A program made the translations under genes and the position numbers. A DNA stretch of 64,000 nt, taken from assembly GCA_029262635.1 (NCBI GenBank), contig JAJCZA010000002.1:372001-436000 (forward strand), written 5' to 3'. Below the pieces are notes generated by a model that saw only the letters and a list, made by a program, of their open reading frames with translations, was not told the DNA's origin and searched no databases. Source of the stretch: Vampirovibrionales bacterium (GTDB lineage: Bacteria > Cyanobacteriota > Vampirovibrionia > Vampirovibrionales > Vampirovibrionaceae). This document shows, piece after piece, positions 36,873 to 45,620 of the stretch (the stretch's first letter is position 1; the number at the start of each line of letters is the position of its first letter).

Positions 36873-38207
36873 ATGCTTGATACCCCTAACTCTTCGACTC
36901 TGGCTCATACGGCAACCTCTGATTCGCCCGATTTTTCCGTTCCCATTGTTCTGGGCATGATTGGCTTGGGAACCGTGGGTACTGGCGTTTATAAAATCCT
37001 GAGCCGCCGAACGGATCTTGTTTTTCATCAAATTGCCGTCCGTTCTCTGAAGAAAGAACGTGATCTCCCCGGTTTGGATTCTGAACGCTTGACCGATAAC
37101 GCAAAATCCATCGTGTCTGATCCAGCCATTCAAGTGGTTATCGAAGTAATGGGTGGTGTGGATGAAGCTCGCCCTCTGGTCATTGAGGCGTTCAAAAACG
37201 GCAAGCATGTGATCACCGCCAATAAAGAGCTCATCGCCAAACACGGTGCTGAACTGTTTGATTTAGCCAAGGCTCGCAACGTTCGTCTGATGTTTGAGGG
37301 AGCGGTTGCTGCGGGGATTCCCATTATTATGCCGCTTAAACTCTCATTGGCCGCCAATAATATTCTGGAGATCGCTGGTATTTTAAATGGCACCACCAAC
37401 TACATGCTAACCCAAATGGCTGAAGAGAACTGGAATTACGAAGAAGCCCTGCTTCAGGCCCAGAAAAAAGGGTTTGCCGAAGCGGACCCGACCAGTGATG
37501 TGGGTGGTCATGACGCGGCTTATAAGATTTCTATTCTCGCTTCCATTGCCTTTAAAAAGCGTATCGACATGAAACACGTTTATTGCAAAGGCATTACCAG
37601 CGTTACTGCCACTGATATCCAACTGGCTGAATCGTTGGGGTATACTATCAAACTGATTGGCTTATGCCGACAGGCTGAAGCTGGTCAATTGGACATTCGG
37701 GTACATCCAGTTCTGGTAGAACACGACCATCCGCTGGCCAGCATTAAAAACGAAAACAATGCCATCTGGATCAAGGGCGATGCCGTCGGCGATGTTATGT
37801 TTTATGGAAAAGGCGCTGGCGAAATGCCAACGGCCAGTGCGGTTTGTGCTGATCTATTGGCTGTCACCACGGATTTGCATAAGGGCAACGACCCGATTCC
37901 ATCTATGGAAATTGAAACCACGGGTTTTGCCAATATTCTGCCTGTGACCGAAACTAAAAACAAATATTTTGTTCGTCTCCATACCGCCGATCATCCGGGG
38001 GTTATTGGGTTGATTGGAACTGCCTGCGGCGAGTTCGGCGTCAGTCTGGAATCCATTGTGCAGCATGGCATTCATGAAGAAGACGGCACCGCCTCCATTG
38101 TATTTATCACCCATGAGCTGGCCGAAAAGCAAATGTTAAAGGCCCTGGATAAAATCAAAGCCGATCCGGCTATCCAGAAGTTGGGCTGTGTCTTGCGTAT
38201 TTTATAA
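36873..38207 (+). CDS. hom: Homoserine dehydrogenase
   Basis: Makes homoserine from aspartate semialdehyde, the branch point to threonine and methionine. The 444-residue protein has the NAD(P) site GMIGLGTVGTGVYKIL, the catalytic region with NGTTNYML and EADPTSDVGGHDAAYK, and a C-terminal ACT domain (YFVRLHTADHPGVIGLIG) for feedback control. The start at 36873 has AAGG upstream; a TTG at 36852 is possible. thrC follows after 30 bases. With metH elsewhere in the window, both uses of homoserine-derived carbon are represented. Confidence 0.96.
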   Translation: MLDTPNSSTLAHTATSDSPDFSVPIVLGMIGLGTVGTGVYKILSRRTDLVFHQIAVRSLKKERDLPGLDSERLTDNAKSIVSDPAIQVVIEVMGGVDEARPLVIEAFKNGKHVITANKELIAKHGAELFDLAKARNVRLMFEGAVAAGIPIIMPLKLSLAANNILEIAGILNGTTNYMLTQMAEENWNYEEALLQAQKKGFAEADPTSDVGGHDAAYKISILASIAFKKRIDMKHVYCKGITSVTATDIQLAESLGYTIKLIGLCRQAEAGQLDIRVHPVLVEHDHPLASIKNENNAIWIKGDAVGDVMFYGKGAGEMPTASAVCADLLAVTTDLHKGNDPIPSMEIETTGFANILPVTETKNKYFVRLHTADHPGVIGLIGTACGEFGVSLESIVQHGIHEEDGTASIVFITHELAEKQMLKALDKIKADPAIQKLGCVLRIL

Positions 38208-38237
38208 CCGACCTTTTTAGAGCAGGAGATTTTCATT

Positions 38238-39305
38238 ATGCCCGGCTTACTTGAGCGTTATCGTCATATCTATCAACTGGATGCCGATTATCCGATTGTC
38301 TCTTTAAACGAAGGGTCGACACCGCTTATTCTTGCGTCTGCCGTGGCCCGGCATATTGAAACCCTCTACGGTGTGAAGGACTTAAAGGTTTTTGTAAAGT
38401 TCGATGGTCTGAATCCTACCGGTAGCTTTAAGGATCGAGGCATGACCTACGCCGTATCCCAAGCGAAAAAGCAGGGTGCTACCCATATTATTTGCGCAAG
38501 TACCGGAAACACTAGTGCTTCTGCCGCCGCTTATGGGGCTCGAGCTGGTATAAAAACCTTGATCATTATCCCCCAAGGAAAAATCGCTTTAGGGAAACTC
38601 TCTCAAGCCATCATGTATGGGGCTTCCATTGTAGAGATTGATGGTAATTTTGATGTGGCACTGGATATTGTCCGAGAATTGGGGAAAACTGGTCGGGTTA
38701 CGGTGGTTAACTCTATTAACCCCTATCGAATTGAAGGCCAAAAGTCCGCCGCCTTTGAGATTTGCGATGAATTATTTGACGCGCCCGACTACCACTTTAT
38801 CCCGGTGGGTAATGCGGGGAACATTACGGCCTACTGGGCTGGCTACCGGCAATATCACGACTTGGGCAAAAGCACGAAACGTCCTAAAATGATGGGCTAC
38901 GAGGCAGAAGGATGTGCGGCCATTGTGCTGAATAAAAAAATTGAAAACCCGGAGACCTTTGCTACTGCCATTCGTATTGGTAACCCGGCCAGTTGGCAAG
39001 GGGCTGTGGATGCTCGAGATGAGTCTGGCGGCGACATTGGCATGGTGAGTGACGATGAAATCGCATCGGCCTACCAGTTTCTCGCTAGGAACGAGGGTGT
39101 GTTCTGTGAGCCGGCCAGTGCAGCTAGTGTGGCAGGCCTGTTTAAAGCTTGTCAGGCCGGTCAGGTGAAACAAGGGGCCACCATTGCCTGTACCCTGACT
39201 GGAAACGGGCTGAAAGACCCTGATAGCGCCATACGTTTGGGCGAAGCAGACCGGGCGACCCTGCCCGCTGATGTGGCTCGGATTCAGGCGCATTTTGGCT
39301 TGTGA
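38238..39305 (+). CDS. thrC: Threonine synthase
   Basis: The protein (355 residues) converts O-phosphohomoserine to threonine with pyridoxal phosphate. The PLP Lys65 is in GLNPTGSFKDRGMTYA. The glycine-rich phosphate site is PVGNAGNITAYW. The short N-terminus is the class II-like cyanobacterial/bacterial form without the long plant-type domain. GCAGGAG lies upstream of the ATG. It is cotranscribed with hom; thrB is not adjacent. Confidence 0.95.
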   Translation: MPGLLERYRHIYQLDADYPIVSLNEGSTPLILASAVARHIETLYGVKDLKVFVKFDGLNPTGSFKDRGMTYAVSQAKKQGATHIICASTGNTSASAAAYGARAGIKTLIIIPQGKIALGKLSQAIMYGASIVEIDGNFDVALDIVRELGKTGRVTVVNSINPYRIEGQKSAAFEICDELFDAPDYHFIPVGNAGNITAYWAGYRQYHDLGKSTKRPKMMGYEAEGCAAIVLNKKIENPETFATAIRIGNPASWQGAVDARDESGGDIGMVSDDEIASAYQFLARNEGVFCEPASAASVAGLFKACQAGQVKQGATIACTLTGNGLKDPDSAIRLGEADRATLPADVARIQAHFGL

Positions 39306-39308
39306 TTA

Positions 39309-39686
39309 TTATTTAAAGCGAATAACACCCTTCATCATGTTCATGCTGCAATAAAACGGGTATTCGCCCGCTTCCTGGGCCGGAACATGAACGACCACGC
39401 TTTCCCCATTGGGAATGGTTCCTTCGTAGCTGGCAGTGGGGACAACCAAATCCCGGGCGCAGCTTTCAGTGGTTTCCTTGCGGGTAAAAGTCAGCTCAAG
39501 CGGATAGCCCGCCTTGGCTTCAATAAGATTGGGTTGATACCCATGGTTAATCATAATTTCCAGATGCTGTGTCCCATCCTCTTCCTCTAGGGCCGTGGTG
39601 GGCATTTTATCGAGTTGATCACCCGAACACCCGCCGATAAAAAGCCCCATCCCCAAGCAAAGTAGTAATGTCAGTAAACATCGCAT
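39309..39686 (-). CDS. Cupredoxin-domain lipoprotein
   Basis: This 125-residue exported lipoprotein has a signal sequence ending LFIGGCSGD, in which Cys20 is the lipidated residue. The mature part is a single cupredoxin (EfeO/plastocyanin-like) domain of about 90 residues. YPFYCSMNMMKG near the C-terminus gives copper-ligand candidates Cys and Met. The usual first His is replaced by the region ESCARDLVVP. It faces the periplasm and could carry copper or electrons. It is convergent with thrC, three bases apart. Confidence 0.8.
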   Translation of the reverse strand: MRCLLTLLLCLGMGLFIGGCSGDQLDKMPTTALEEEDGTQHLEIMINHGYQPNLIEAKAGYPLELTFTRKETTESCARDLVVPTASYEGTIPNGESVVVHVPAQEAGEYPFYCSMNMMKGVIRFK

Positions 39687-39787
39687 GTTAAAGCTCCCGC
39701 TAATGTATTCAAAAATAGAATACTAAAAACAGGGTCATCCCGCTCTTAACTTAAATTTAAATGGGCTGGAAAAGTTTGACCTTTACC

Positions 39788-40336
39788 CTAGCCGATAAGG
39801 TTTAACCCGCCGCCAATCTGCTGTTTTTGTTCGCCGGTCAGGGCCATGCCTCCGTTTTTTGCCATCATCGCTTGTTTTTTTCCGGCCATGGATTGAGCTT
39901 TCGCGATCAACGAACTTGCTTTCGAGGCAATCGATGTATCCGCACCGGATGGATCTTGTGGTGCCAAGGCGGCGGCCCGAATCTGCTGAAAGTCAGAAAC
40001 GCGCTGTTCGGCGCTATCCACGGTTAAGCCCGGAATACTAATGGGCACGTGGCCGCTCACCGCAATGCCATTGGCATCGTAATCAATATGGATGCCACCG
40101 CCAAAACCACCCGCAGCCGACTGGTGTGCTTGCTCGTGGCCATAAATATGGGCATAGCTTTCGCTTCGCTTCTGGCTTAGCTTGGCCTGTTGCTGACTTC
40201 TTGCCTCAAGAGGGGTCATGCCGCCTTTTCCGCTACTTTCACCTTTTGGCGCAGAAACGCCTTGGGCAGAACCGTTTTGTCCTGCTCCCGATGAAGGAGG
40301 TGGATTAGCTGACACGCCAGGCGTCATCCTTAACAT
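39788..40336 (-). CDS. SprA-related metallopeptidase
   Basis: A 182-residue protein matching the SprA-related family (PF12118). The zinc motif is His67-Glu68-Gln-Ala-His71 (YGHEQAHQSAAGG). It is followed by the family pattern: IDYDANGIAVSGHVPISI, then a helix with IRAAALAPQDPSGADTSIA. The first 40 residues are Ser/Gly/Pro-rich and disordered. There is no signal peptide. Family members are poorly characterised peptidases. AAAGG lies upstream of the ATG. It stands alone. Confidence 0.85.
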   Translation of the reverse strand: MLRMTPGVSANPPPSSGAGQNGSAQGVSAPKGESSGKGGMTPLEARSQQQAKLSQKRSESYAHIYGHEQAHQSAAGGFGGGIHIDYDANGIAVSGHVPISIPGLTVDSAEQRVSDFQQIRAAALAPQDPSGADTSIASKASSLIAKAQSMAGKKQAMMAKNGGMALTGEQKQQIGGGLNLIG

Positions 40337-40534
40337 GCTTGTTTACCTTTTACCGCTCACTTAACTTACTGACTTGCTTTTGCTGACTTGCTTTTTCTTT
40401 CAGGGTGCCATTGATACGAACTCTCTATGGCATAACCTAACTTCTTTTCTCCACTATAGCCTGTATTTCAGGTAAACGCTCTGTTCGTAATATTTAATTA
40501 ACAAAAAACTCACAATTTGTTACGTTTATAATAT

Positions 40535-42388
40535 TTATATTCCCATGATCGAGTCTTCATAAGCTTTAAAAGAGTCTGCTGCCGGGCTGGCCATAATTTC
40601 GGCTGGTGAAAGGTCGAAGTCGGGAGCGACTTCCTCAAAAGAGGGCATGGGGATCTGCTTTACCGGATCATTCCCTCGTAGGTCAAATCCTGTATTCGCT
40701 GGCATCGAAGGGGTGTTTGGCCGTTGATCCAGATTCATATCCAGCTCACTGAACCGGCCAATGCGCTGTAAGGGCTTGCCCGGTTCACTGCCCATGGCTT
40801 GAACAAGGCCCTCAGCCTCTAATTCTTCTTTGATCACCGATTTGGGCTTCCCGAAAATTGCATGAGAAACGGCCTCACCCGCTTTCTGGAAGTAATGCCC
40901 GATGCCGAACATGGCTAACATCTCTGTGGCAAAGCCAACCAGGGTAATGCCCCACTTCACGGCGGCCAGTTTGGAGCCAACTAATGGAATCTTCGTCAAC
41001 ACGCGCGGAATCTGAATCGCGATTTTCTCCGCCCAATGGCTTCGGTTCAAGAATCCCATGATTTGAGGCACCACCTGGAATTTATTCAGGAAGGCTCGAC
41101 CCACTTCCCAGCCGAGAAAGTTACCCAGTCCAAATCCAAGTAAATCATGAGAGAAGGTTGCCAGCTTATCCCCTTCCTCCGCTTTGGTACCCCGTGTGAA
41201 AGACAAACCAATAATAGTTATTCCCATTAAAGCAGGAGCAAATATTTTGCCCAACAGACTACCGGAAGCGGCTTTTTTACCCGCGTCAGCCAAGGCGTCT
41301 GGAATTAGATTCAACGTATTTCCACTAAACAGACGACGAACATTGTTTCCCATGCTGGCAAAAAATCGCCCAATAGGGCCTACCACTTTGTCCCCATGTT
41401 TTAGAGTCTGCCGTAATTGGTACTGGGCTTTATAGATCGGGAAATAGTGATTCTTCAGCCCGTTGATTCGGTTATAAGCGCCCCGCATCCGATGGTAGGC
41501 TCCTGCTTTGGTCTTCGCTGTCGCTAGCCGATTTAGCAACTCTTTCCGAAGGGGTGCTTCAATCGGAGTGCGGCCCATGCCCAACCGTCGGAAAAATCCT
41601 TTATTGCTAATAATTTTCTCGGCCTGCTTCAAATTCTTGGTTTTCAGCAGTTTTTCGGCAACCTCTTTGTACCCTTTTTGCCCTGACAGGTTTTGAAATG
41701 CCTTCTGAATCGTCTCGGCTTCGGTCACATGGGAACTCTTCATCGCCGCTTCCAGCGCTTTTATAGTTGCTTCAGCGGTCTGAGGTTTGGCTTTCATGAG
41801 TTCATCGTAGGCTACTTTCGGTATGGTCGGCTTTAATCGGTCCATCACCTGAGAAACCATATATTTTTCCGCATCCTCAGGCAGCATTCGGATGGTGGCT
41901 TGCGACCAATATTTTTTCTTCGCCAGATCTTGCATGGTTTCAATGCTCTCGCCTATTTTGTCCACGAGGTTGGTTTCCAGCCATTGGCTCGCCTGACGAA
42001 TACCCGGCAGGTGATCAATGCGCTGGGCGATATCGATAGCCTTTTTGGCGTTGTTTGCATAGAGCTTTTCTAACCCAAACGAGGCGGCAACACCGCCCAG
42101 AGCGCCATAAAGCATATGGAGAGGCTTGGGCAGCATTTCGTTTTCTACCATCCAGTCATACGTGCCAAAAGGTGCTTTTTCAGCCCCTTCTGCCTCCGGC
42201 GAAAGGTCGGCTGTATCCCCATTGGGGTTCGCCAACGATTGCTGAATCATCTGCTGGATGCGCGGATCATTCAATGCGGGAGGCGTGGCTCCATTAGTGG
42301 CGTATCCGGGAGGAGTGTATCCTGGATACCCTGGATTTCCCGGAGGCATGAATGGTTGGTATGGCTGATATGGTGGCTGTTGTCCCAT
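40535..42388 (-). CDS. Large hypothetical protein with Pro/Tyr-rich N-terminus and hydrophobic segments
   Basis: No known family is recognised in these 617 residues. The first 45 residues are Pro/Tyr/Gly-rich (QPPYQPYQPFMPP, GNPGYPGYTPPGY). A helical, basic domain follows. Hydrophobic, Gly-rich segments lie near residues 100 (LYGALGGVAASFG), 370-395 (IFAPALMGITIIGLSF), 415-430 and 480-500 (GITLVGFATEMLAMFGIG). The C-terminus is polar. It may be a membrane scaffold. The ATG at 42388 has AGGGGAT ten bases upstream; a start at 42499 lacks one. A promoter-like motif shared with the gene at 60879-61913 lies 55-85 bases upstream. Confidence 0.6.
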   Translation of the reverse strand: MGQQPPYQPYQPFMPPGNPGYPGYTPPGYATNGATPPALNDPRIQQMIQQSLANPNGDTADLSPEAEGAEKAPFGTYDWMVENEMLPKPLHMLYGALGGVAASFGLEKLYANNAKKAIDIAQRIDHLPGIRQASQWLETNLVDKIGESIETMQDLAKKKYWSQATIRMLPEDAEKYMVSQVMDRLKPTIPKVAYDELMKAKPQTAEATIKALEAAMKSSHVTEAETIQKAFQNLSGQKGYKEVAEKLLKTKNLKQAEKIISNKGFFRRLGMGRTPIEAPLRKELLNRLATAKTKAGAYHRMRGAYNRINGLKNHYFPIYKAQYQLRQTLKHGDKVVGPIGRFFASMGNNVRRLFSGNTLNLIPDALADAGKKAASGSLLGKIFAPALMGITIIGLSFTRGTKAEEGDKLATFSHDLLGFGLGNFLGWEVGRAFLNKFQVVPQIMGFLNRSHWAEKIAIQIPRVLTKIPLVGSKLAAVKWGITLVGFATEMLAMFGIGHYFQKAGEAVSHAIFGKPKSVIKEELEAEGLVQAMGSEPGKPLQRIGRFSELDMNLDQRPNTPSMPANTGFDLRGNDPVKQIPMPSFEEVAPDFDLSPAEIMASPAADSFKAYEDSIMGI

Positions 42389-42442
42389 ATAAGTAAATAT
42401 CCCCTGCCAGCACCGATGCTGTTGGTTAAAAGCCTCTAACCA

Positions 42443-42473
42443 TATTAAACCCGTTTTCCTCGTTTTTGTGCGG
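42443..42473 (-). promoter_or_regulatory. Shared upstream motif, copy 1
   Basis: Read on the minus strand this contains GAGGAAAACGGGTTTAATA followed by TGG. It is nearly the same as the copy upstream of the gene at 60879-61913. The TTTAATA part could be a -10 element for the 40535-42388 gene. The plus strand reads CCGTTTTCCTCGTTTTTGTG, which recurs at 43395. Confidence 0.4.
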
Positions 42474-42622
42474 TTTGTTAACTCGATCCTCTCATACACC
42501 CCTAAGCCCTTTAGACTAACCCACGACCTACATTCTATATTCTTTTTATAAATGGCTTTTTGTTTACTGTAAAATTAAAATAAAGTGACGTAGTAGAATA
42601 AAAACGAAAAGGATGACCTTTT

Positions 42623-43363
42623 ATGAATATTTCTCCCTATCGACCCATCGCCCCTCCCCAGTTTGGCGCAATGGAGACAGGCCATTGGCAATCATTTCAA
42701 GTTAACGAGGTTGAGCAACTGAAAAAAGCAGTCGATCAAGTCGATTCGGCTCTTACCATAAAGGCTTCTGAAAAGTCCGATGTACTGCCGGTTCTTGAGG
42801 CCTTATCCGCTTTCACGACCGCAGCGAAAACACTTGAACAAACAGGAGTGAACACGGGTGACGTCATCAGCGATTTATGGGAGAACATCCTGGACAAAGC
42901 GATAAGGACCCTACTAGAGGGAGGAAACATAAAGCTTGAGCAATTTACAATGCTTGGAAAAATGGATTTACTGACCGTAACAGGGTTCGCTGATAAGCTT
43001 TATACGATGGTTCAACAGATGGAATCCATAGTAGAAAAGGGTTCTTCTGTCAATAGCTTAATCCCCTCATGTAATAGGGGTTATGCGGGCTATAGGGACC
43101 GCCTAATGGGACGACTCTGGCAAGGCGCTTTGGTGGAGGCAAGGGACAGAGCTTTAACAGAGGGCTTTCGAGGTGGAACGTTTGATGAGTTTTGGAGAGA
43201 AGTTCTTAAAACACTCGTAGCCCAAATGAGCCAAGACGATCGAAATTACCCTTCCCTCATTACCGACCACTTAAAAGCCGAGTTCGAAGAAAATGCCCAA
43301 GCCACACAAAGTACCCTGATGAAAAACTTAGTGGTAATGAGCAAAAGATCAAGTGGAAAGTAG
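42623..43363 (+). CDS. FG-tagged helical protein, tandem paralogue A
   Basis: I do not recognise the family. The 246-residue protein starts MNISPYRPIAPPQFGAME, with the FG tag at Phe14, and is otherwise all helical and charged with no signal or membrane segment. It is a paralogue of the frameshifted gene directly downstream. Shared features are the tag region, GLW or RLW, an R-rich helix, FDEFWREVL against LEKWGIVL, then NYPSLI against TYPPFI. AAAGGATG lies just upstream of the ATG. Confidence 0.65.
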   Translation: MNISPYRPIAPPQFGAMETGHWQSFQVNEVEQLKKAVDQVDSALTIKASEKSDVLPVLEALSAFTTAAKTLEQTGVNTGDVISDLWENILDKAIRTLLEGGNIKLEQFTMLGKMDLLTVTGFADKLYTMVQQMESIVEKGSSVNSLIPSCNRGYAGYRDRLMGRLWQGALVEARDRALTEGFRGGTFDEFWREVLKTLVAQMSQDDRNYPSLITDHLKAEFEENAQATQSTLMKNLVVMSKRSSGK

Positions 43364-43380
43364 TTTAAGCCTAAAAAGTA

Positions 43381-43416
43381 TTTGAAAAATTAATCCGTTT
43401 TCCTCGTTTTGTGCGG
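43381..43416. repeat. Tandem-duplication boundary repeat
   Basis: TTTGAAAAATTAATCC at 43381-43396 occurs again, identical, at 44289-44304, each just downstream of one of the two paralogues. The overlapping CCGTTTTCCTCGTTTTGTG at 43395-43413 differs by one base from 42451-42470. This marks the edges of a tandem segmental duplication. Confidence 0.6.
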
Positions 43417-43542
43417 TGGGCACCTTTTTATTTTGCATCTTCAAATTTTTAATATAATATTATGGCTTCCTCTAGGCAATTCATGCCCTTGAGGGGGTTT
43501 GTTCAAAAACAACCCAAAATACAGAAGGATGCTTTCCCCATG

Positions 43543-44245
43543 ATGATTTCTCCCGTTTCTCACTCTACACCTCCTCGGTTTGGTTCTCTGGATACAACCT
43601 CGTGGAATGACTCCCGAACCCCTGAACTTAAAACATACAAACAGGCCATGACAGAGCTGCATCGGATTCTTAAAATCTCCAGCGACTCCCACCTTGCGCC
43701 GCGCTCCACAAGACAGATATTTAATGGCCTCCTTACAGCCGCAAGAGCCTTCCAAGGCCCTAAATCTGAAGAGGAAAAAGGACTATGGATAACCACCCTC
43801 ACTATTATTAAACAAAAAAAGCTAACAGACCTTTGTATAAGCCCCAAGGATTTAGGGCGAACTTAAGACCCATCTTGAAACGACGGCTCTCCAAATAAAA
43901 GAGTTCTTAGATTTAATTCCCGCTGACTCTCAGCTAATGCAAAAAGCAGACATTAATCCTGAAACCCTCATGGAAGGGTTGTGGACTCAATGCCTAACAG
44001 AACTGGAAACTCGTATAAAGGAAGAAGAAAAAGTCGATTCTCTCGAAAAATGGGGTATCGTTCTTAACTCTCTTATCGAAAAAATGAAAAAAGATAGCAC
44101 CACATACCCCCCTTTTATTAAAAGAAATTTACAAAAAGCTTTTGAGAAACATTCGGCTGAGATGGCTATTCATCTCTCCTCTCAAATACAAGGAATGAAT
44201 GCTCTAGCTAAGGCAGCCCTTGCTAAAATACAACCTGAAAAATAA
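43543..44245 (+). pseudogene. FG-tagged helical protein, tandem paralogue B, frameshifted
   Basis: This copy is split by a single-base shift near 43855. The first part starts MISPVSHSTPPRFGSLD (FG tag at Phe13), has AAGGATG upstream like paralogue A, and ends in a stop at 43866. The second part is open in the next frame from 43856 to 44245. Reading GG instead of GGG at 43855-43857 restores one frame through DLGELKTHLE. Past that point it aligns to the C-terminal half of paralogue A (EGLWTQCLTELETR, YPPFIKRNLQKAFEKH). It could be a real pseudogene, a sequencing error or a frameshift signal. Confidence 0.7.
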
Positions 44246-44450
44246 TTAGCCCTTTCTTATCGAGTGTTTTTTCAATAAAAATGCGTTTTTTGAAAAATTA
44301 ATCCATTTTTATCCTCTATAGGGTTTAGAAAGGTCATTAAACTCATCCATTTGGTCGTACTCAATATCGGGTCGATTCGATATGATAATCACAGCTATTC
44401 TTTGTACGTAACTTGCAGGTGGTTATTAATTTAACGCCTTTGTGGATTTC

Positions 44451-44478
44451 AGAGACCCCTCACCGGGTCTCTTTTTAT
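44451..44478 (+). terminator. Rho-independent terminator
   Basis: AGAGACCC at 44451-44458 pairs with GGGTCTCT at 44465-44472, then a T run. It lies 200 bases after paralogue B, so it may end a longer 3' region. Confidence 0.75.
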
Positions 44479-44490
44479 TGGTTGGCGAAG

Positions 44491-44520
44491 CCAGCCTTAC
44501 CCAGCCTTACCCAGCCTTAC
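44491..44520. repeat. Three perfect copies of CCAGCCTTAC
   Basis: The decamer occurs three times in direct tandem between the terminator and the inverted-repeat element. Confidence 0.9.
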
Positions 44521-44537
44521 TTAGGGGGGCTAATTTC

Positions 44538-44635
44538 GGGGCTGATTTCGTCAACGGAGTTTTAGCTCCTCTTGTCATTCCCGCGAAGGCGGGAATCCAG
44601 GCCAGCCAGCATAAGTAGTTTACGAAATCAGCCCC
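44538..44635. mobile_element. MITE-like element with 14-bp terminal inverted repeats
   Basis: GGGGCTGATTTCGT at 44538-44551 and its exact complement at 44622-44635 bound 98 bases. Inside is a hairpin ATTCCCGC/GCGGGAAT (44577-44596) within GTCATTCCCGCGAAGGCGGG, a motif I recall as a dispersed repeat in several bacterial genomes. There is no reading frame. It lies just downstream of recR and could also act as its terminator. Confidence 0.5.
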
Positions 44636-44661
44636 AAATAATGACAGTTGTACTGTCCTGG

Positions 44662-45279
44662 CTAAAACTCTTGGCGGCCGTCGAGGGCGCGGGCGATGGT
44701 CATGTTGTCAGCGTATTCTAAATCGCCGCCAACGGGTAGGCCAAAGGCAATTCGGGTGAGTTTGATGCCCAGAGGTTTGATCAATTTGGAGAGATACAAA
44801 CTTGTTGTATCGCCTTCAATCGATGGAGGCAAAGCGAGAATCACCTCTTCCACCCGATTTCGGCCTTCAGAGTCTGTTGTCAGACGGGCTAACAGTTCCC
44901 GTATTTTTAAATCTTCTGGCCCGATGCCCTCCATAGGAGAAATCAGCCCATGGAGCACATGGTATTGCCCGGAAAATTCCCCGGTTCGCTCCAGAGCAAA
45001 CAGATCCTGAGCGTCAATTACCACGCCAATGGTTTTAGGGCTTCGGTTGGGATTGGCGCACAGTTCGCAAGGCGATTGGCCGGATAAATTAAAGCATTGG
45101 GCACACTCGCCTATTTTTTCCTTGGCGTCTAGCAGGGCATCCGAAAAGTTTTTTATATCATGGGACGACTGCTTTAGCATATGGAATGCTAGTCGTTGAG
45201 CTGACTTTGGGCCAATGCCCGGTAGGGTCTGAAAGGCTTCAATCAGGCGAGCCAAGGGTTGAGTGTAGGTACTGACCAT
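44662..45279 (-). CDS. recR: Recombination protein RecR
   Basis: A full-length 205-residue RecR, which works with RecF/RecO in loading RecA at gaps. It has the helix-hairpin-helix LPGIGPKSAQRLAFHML, the zinc site CAQCFNLSGQSPCELC, and the Toprim domain with VVIDAQDLFALERTGEFSGQYHVL-type sequence and the ending TRIAFGLPVGGDLEYAD. It is 23 bases downstream of ybaB/ebfC, the usual pair. dnaX, often upstream of them, is absent here. Confidence 0.97.
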   Translation of the reverse strand: MVSTYTQPLARLIEAFQTLPGIGPKSAQRLAFHMLKQSSHDIKNFSDALLDAKEKIGECAQCFNLSGQSPCELCANPNRSPKTIGVVIDAQDLFALERTGEFSGQYHVLHGLISPMEGIGPEDLKIRELLARLTTDSEGRNRVEEVILALPPSIEGDTTSLYLSKLIKPLGIKLTRIAFGLPVGGDLEYADNMTIARALDGRQEF

Positions 45280-45302
45280 TCGTATTCACGCCGATACTTA
45301 AG

Positions 45303-45620
45303 TTAGAAAGGAAGTTTAGGCATGCCGGGAATGTTCATGCCACCGGTCACGGCCTTCATTTTTTCTTCGGTCATTTTTGTGGACTTATCCGAAGCGTCTT
45401 TCAATGCGGTGAGTATCAGATCTTCCAGCATTTCAGTTTCTCCGGTCGCATCCGGGCTGATTTTAATGGATTTAAATTCCATCTTGCCGTTGCACACAAC
45501 GGTCACGGCTCCGCCGCCTGCGGTGCCTTCGACGTCTATTGCGGCCAATTCGTCTTGTACTTCCTGCATTCGGGTTTGCATCTGCTGGGCTTGTTTCATC
45601 ATTTTCTGAAGGTCAAACAT
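45303..45620 (-). CDS. ybaB: YbaB/EbfC nucleoid-associated protein
   Basis: A 105-residue member of the YbaB/EbfC family, a dimeric DNA-binding protein. Typical sequence is MMKQAQQMQTRMQEVQDELA, then GGAVTVVCNGKMEFKSIKI and LEDLILTALKDA. It is cotranscribed with recR. Confidence 0.95.
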   Translation of the reverse strand: MFDLQKMMKQAQQMQTRMQEVQDELAAIDVEGTAGGGAVTVVCNGKMEFKSIKISPDATGETEMLEDLILTALKDASDKSTKMTEEKMKAVTGGMNIPGMPKLPF

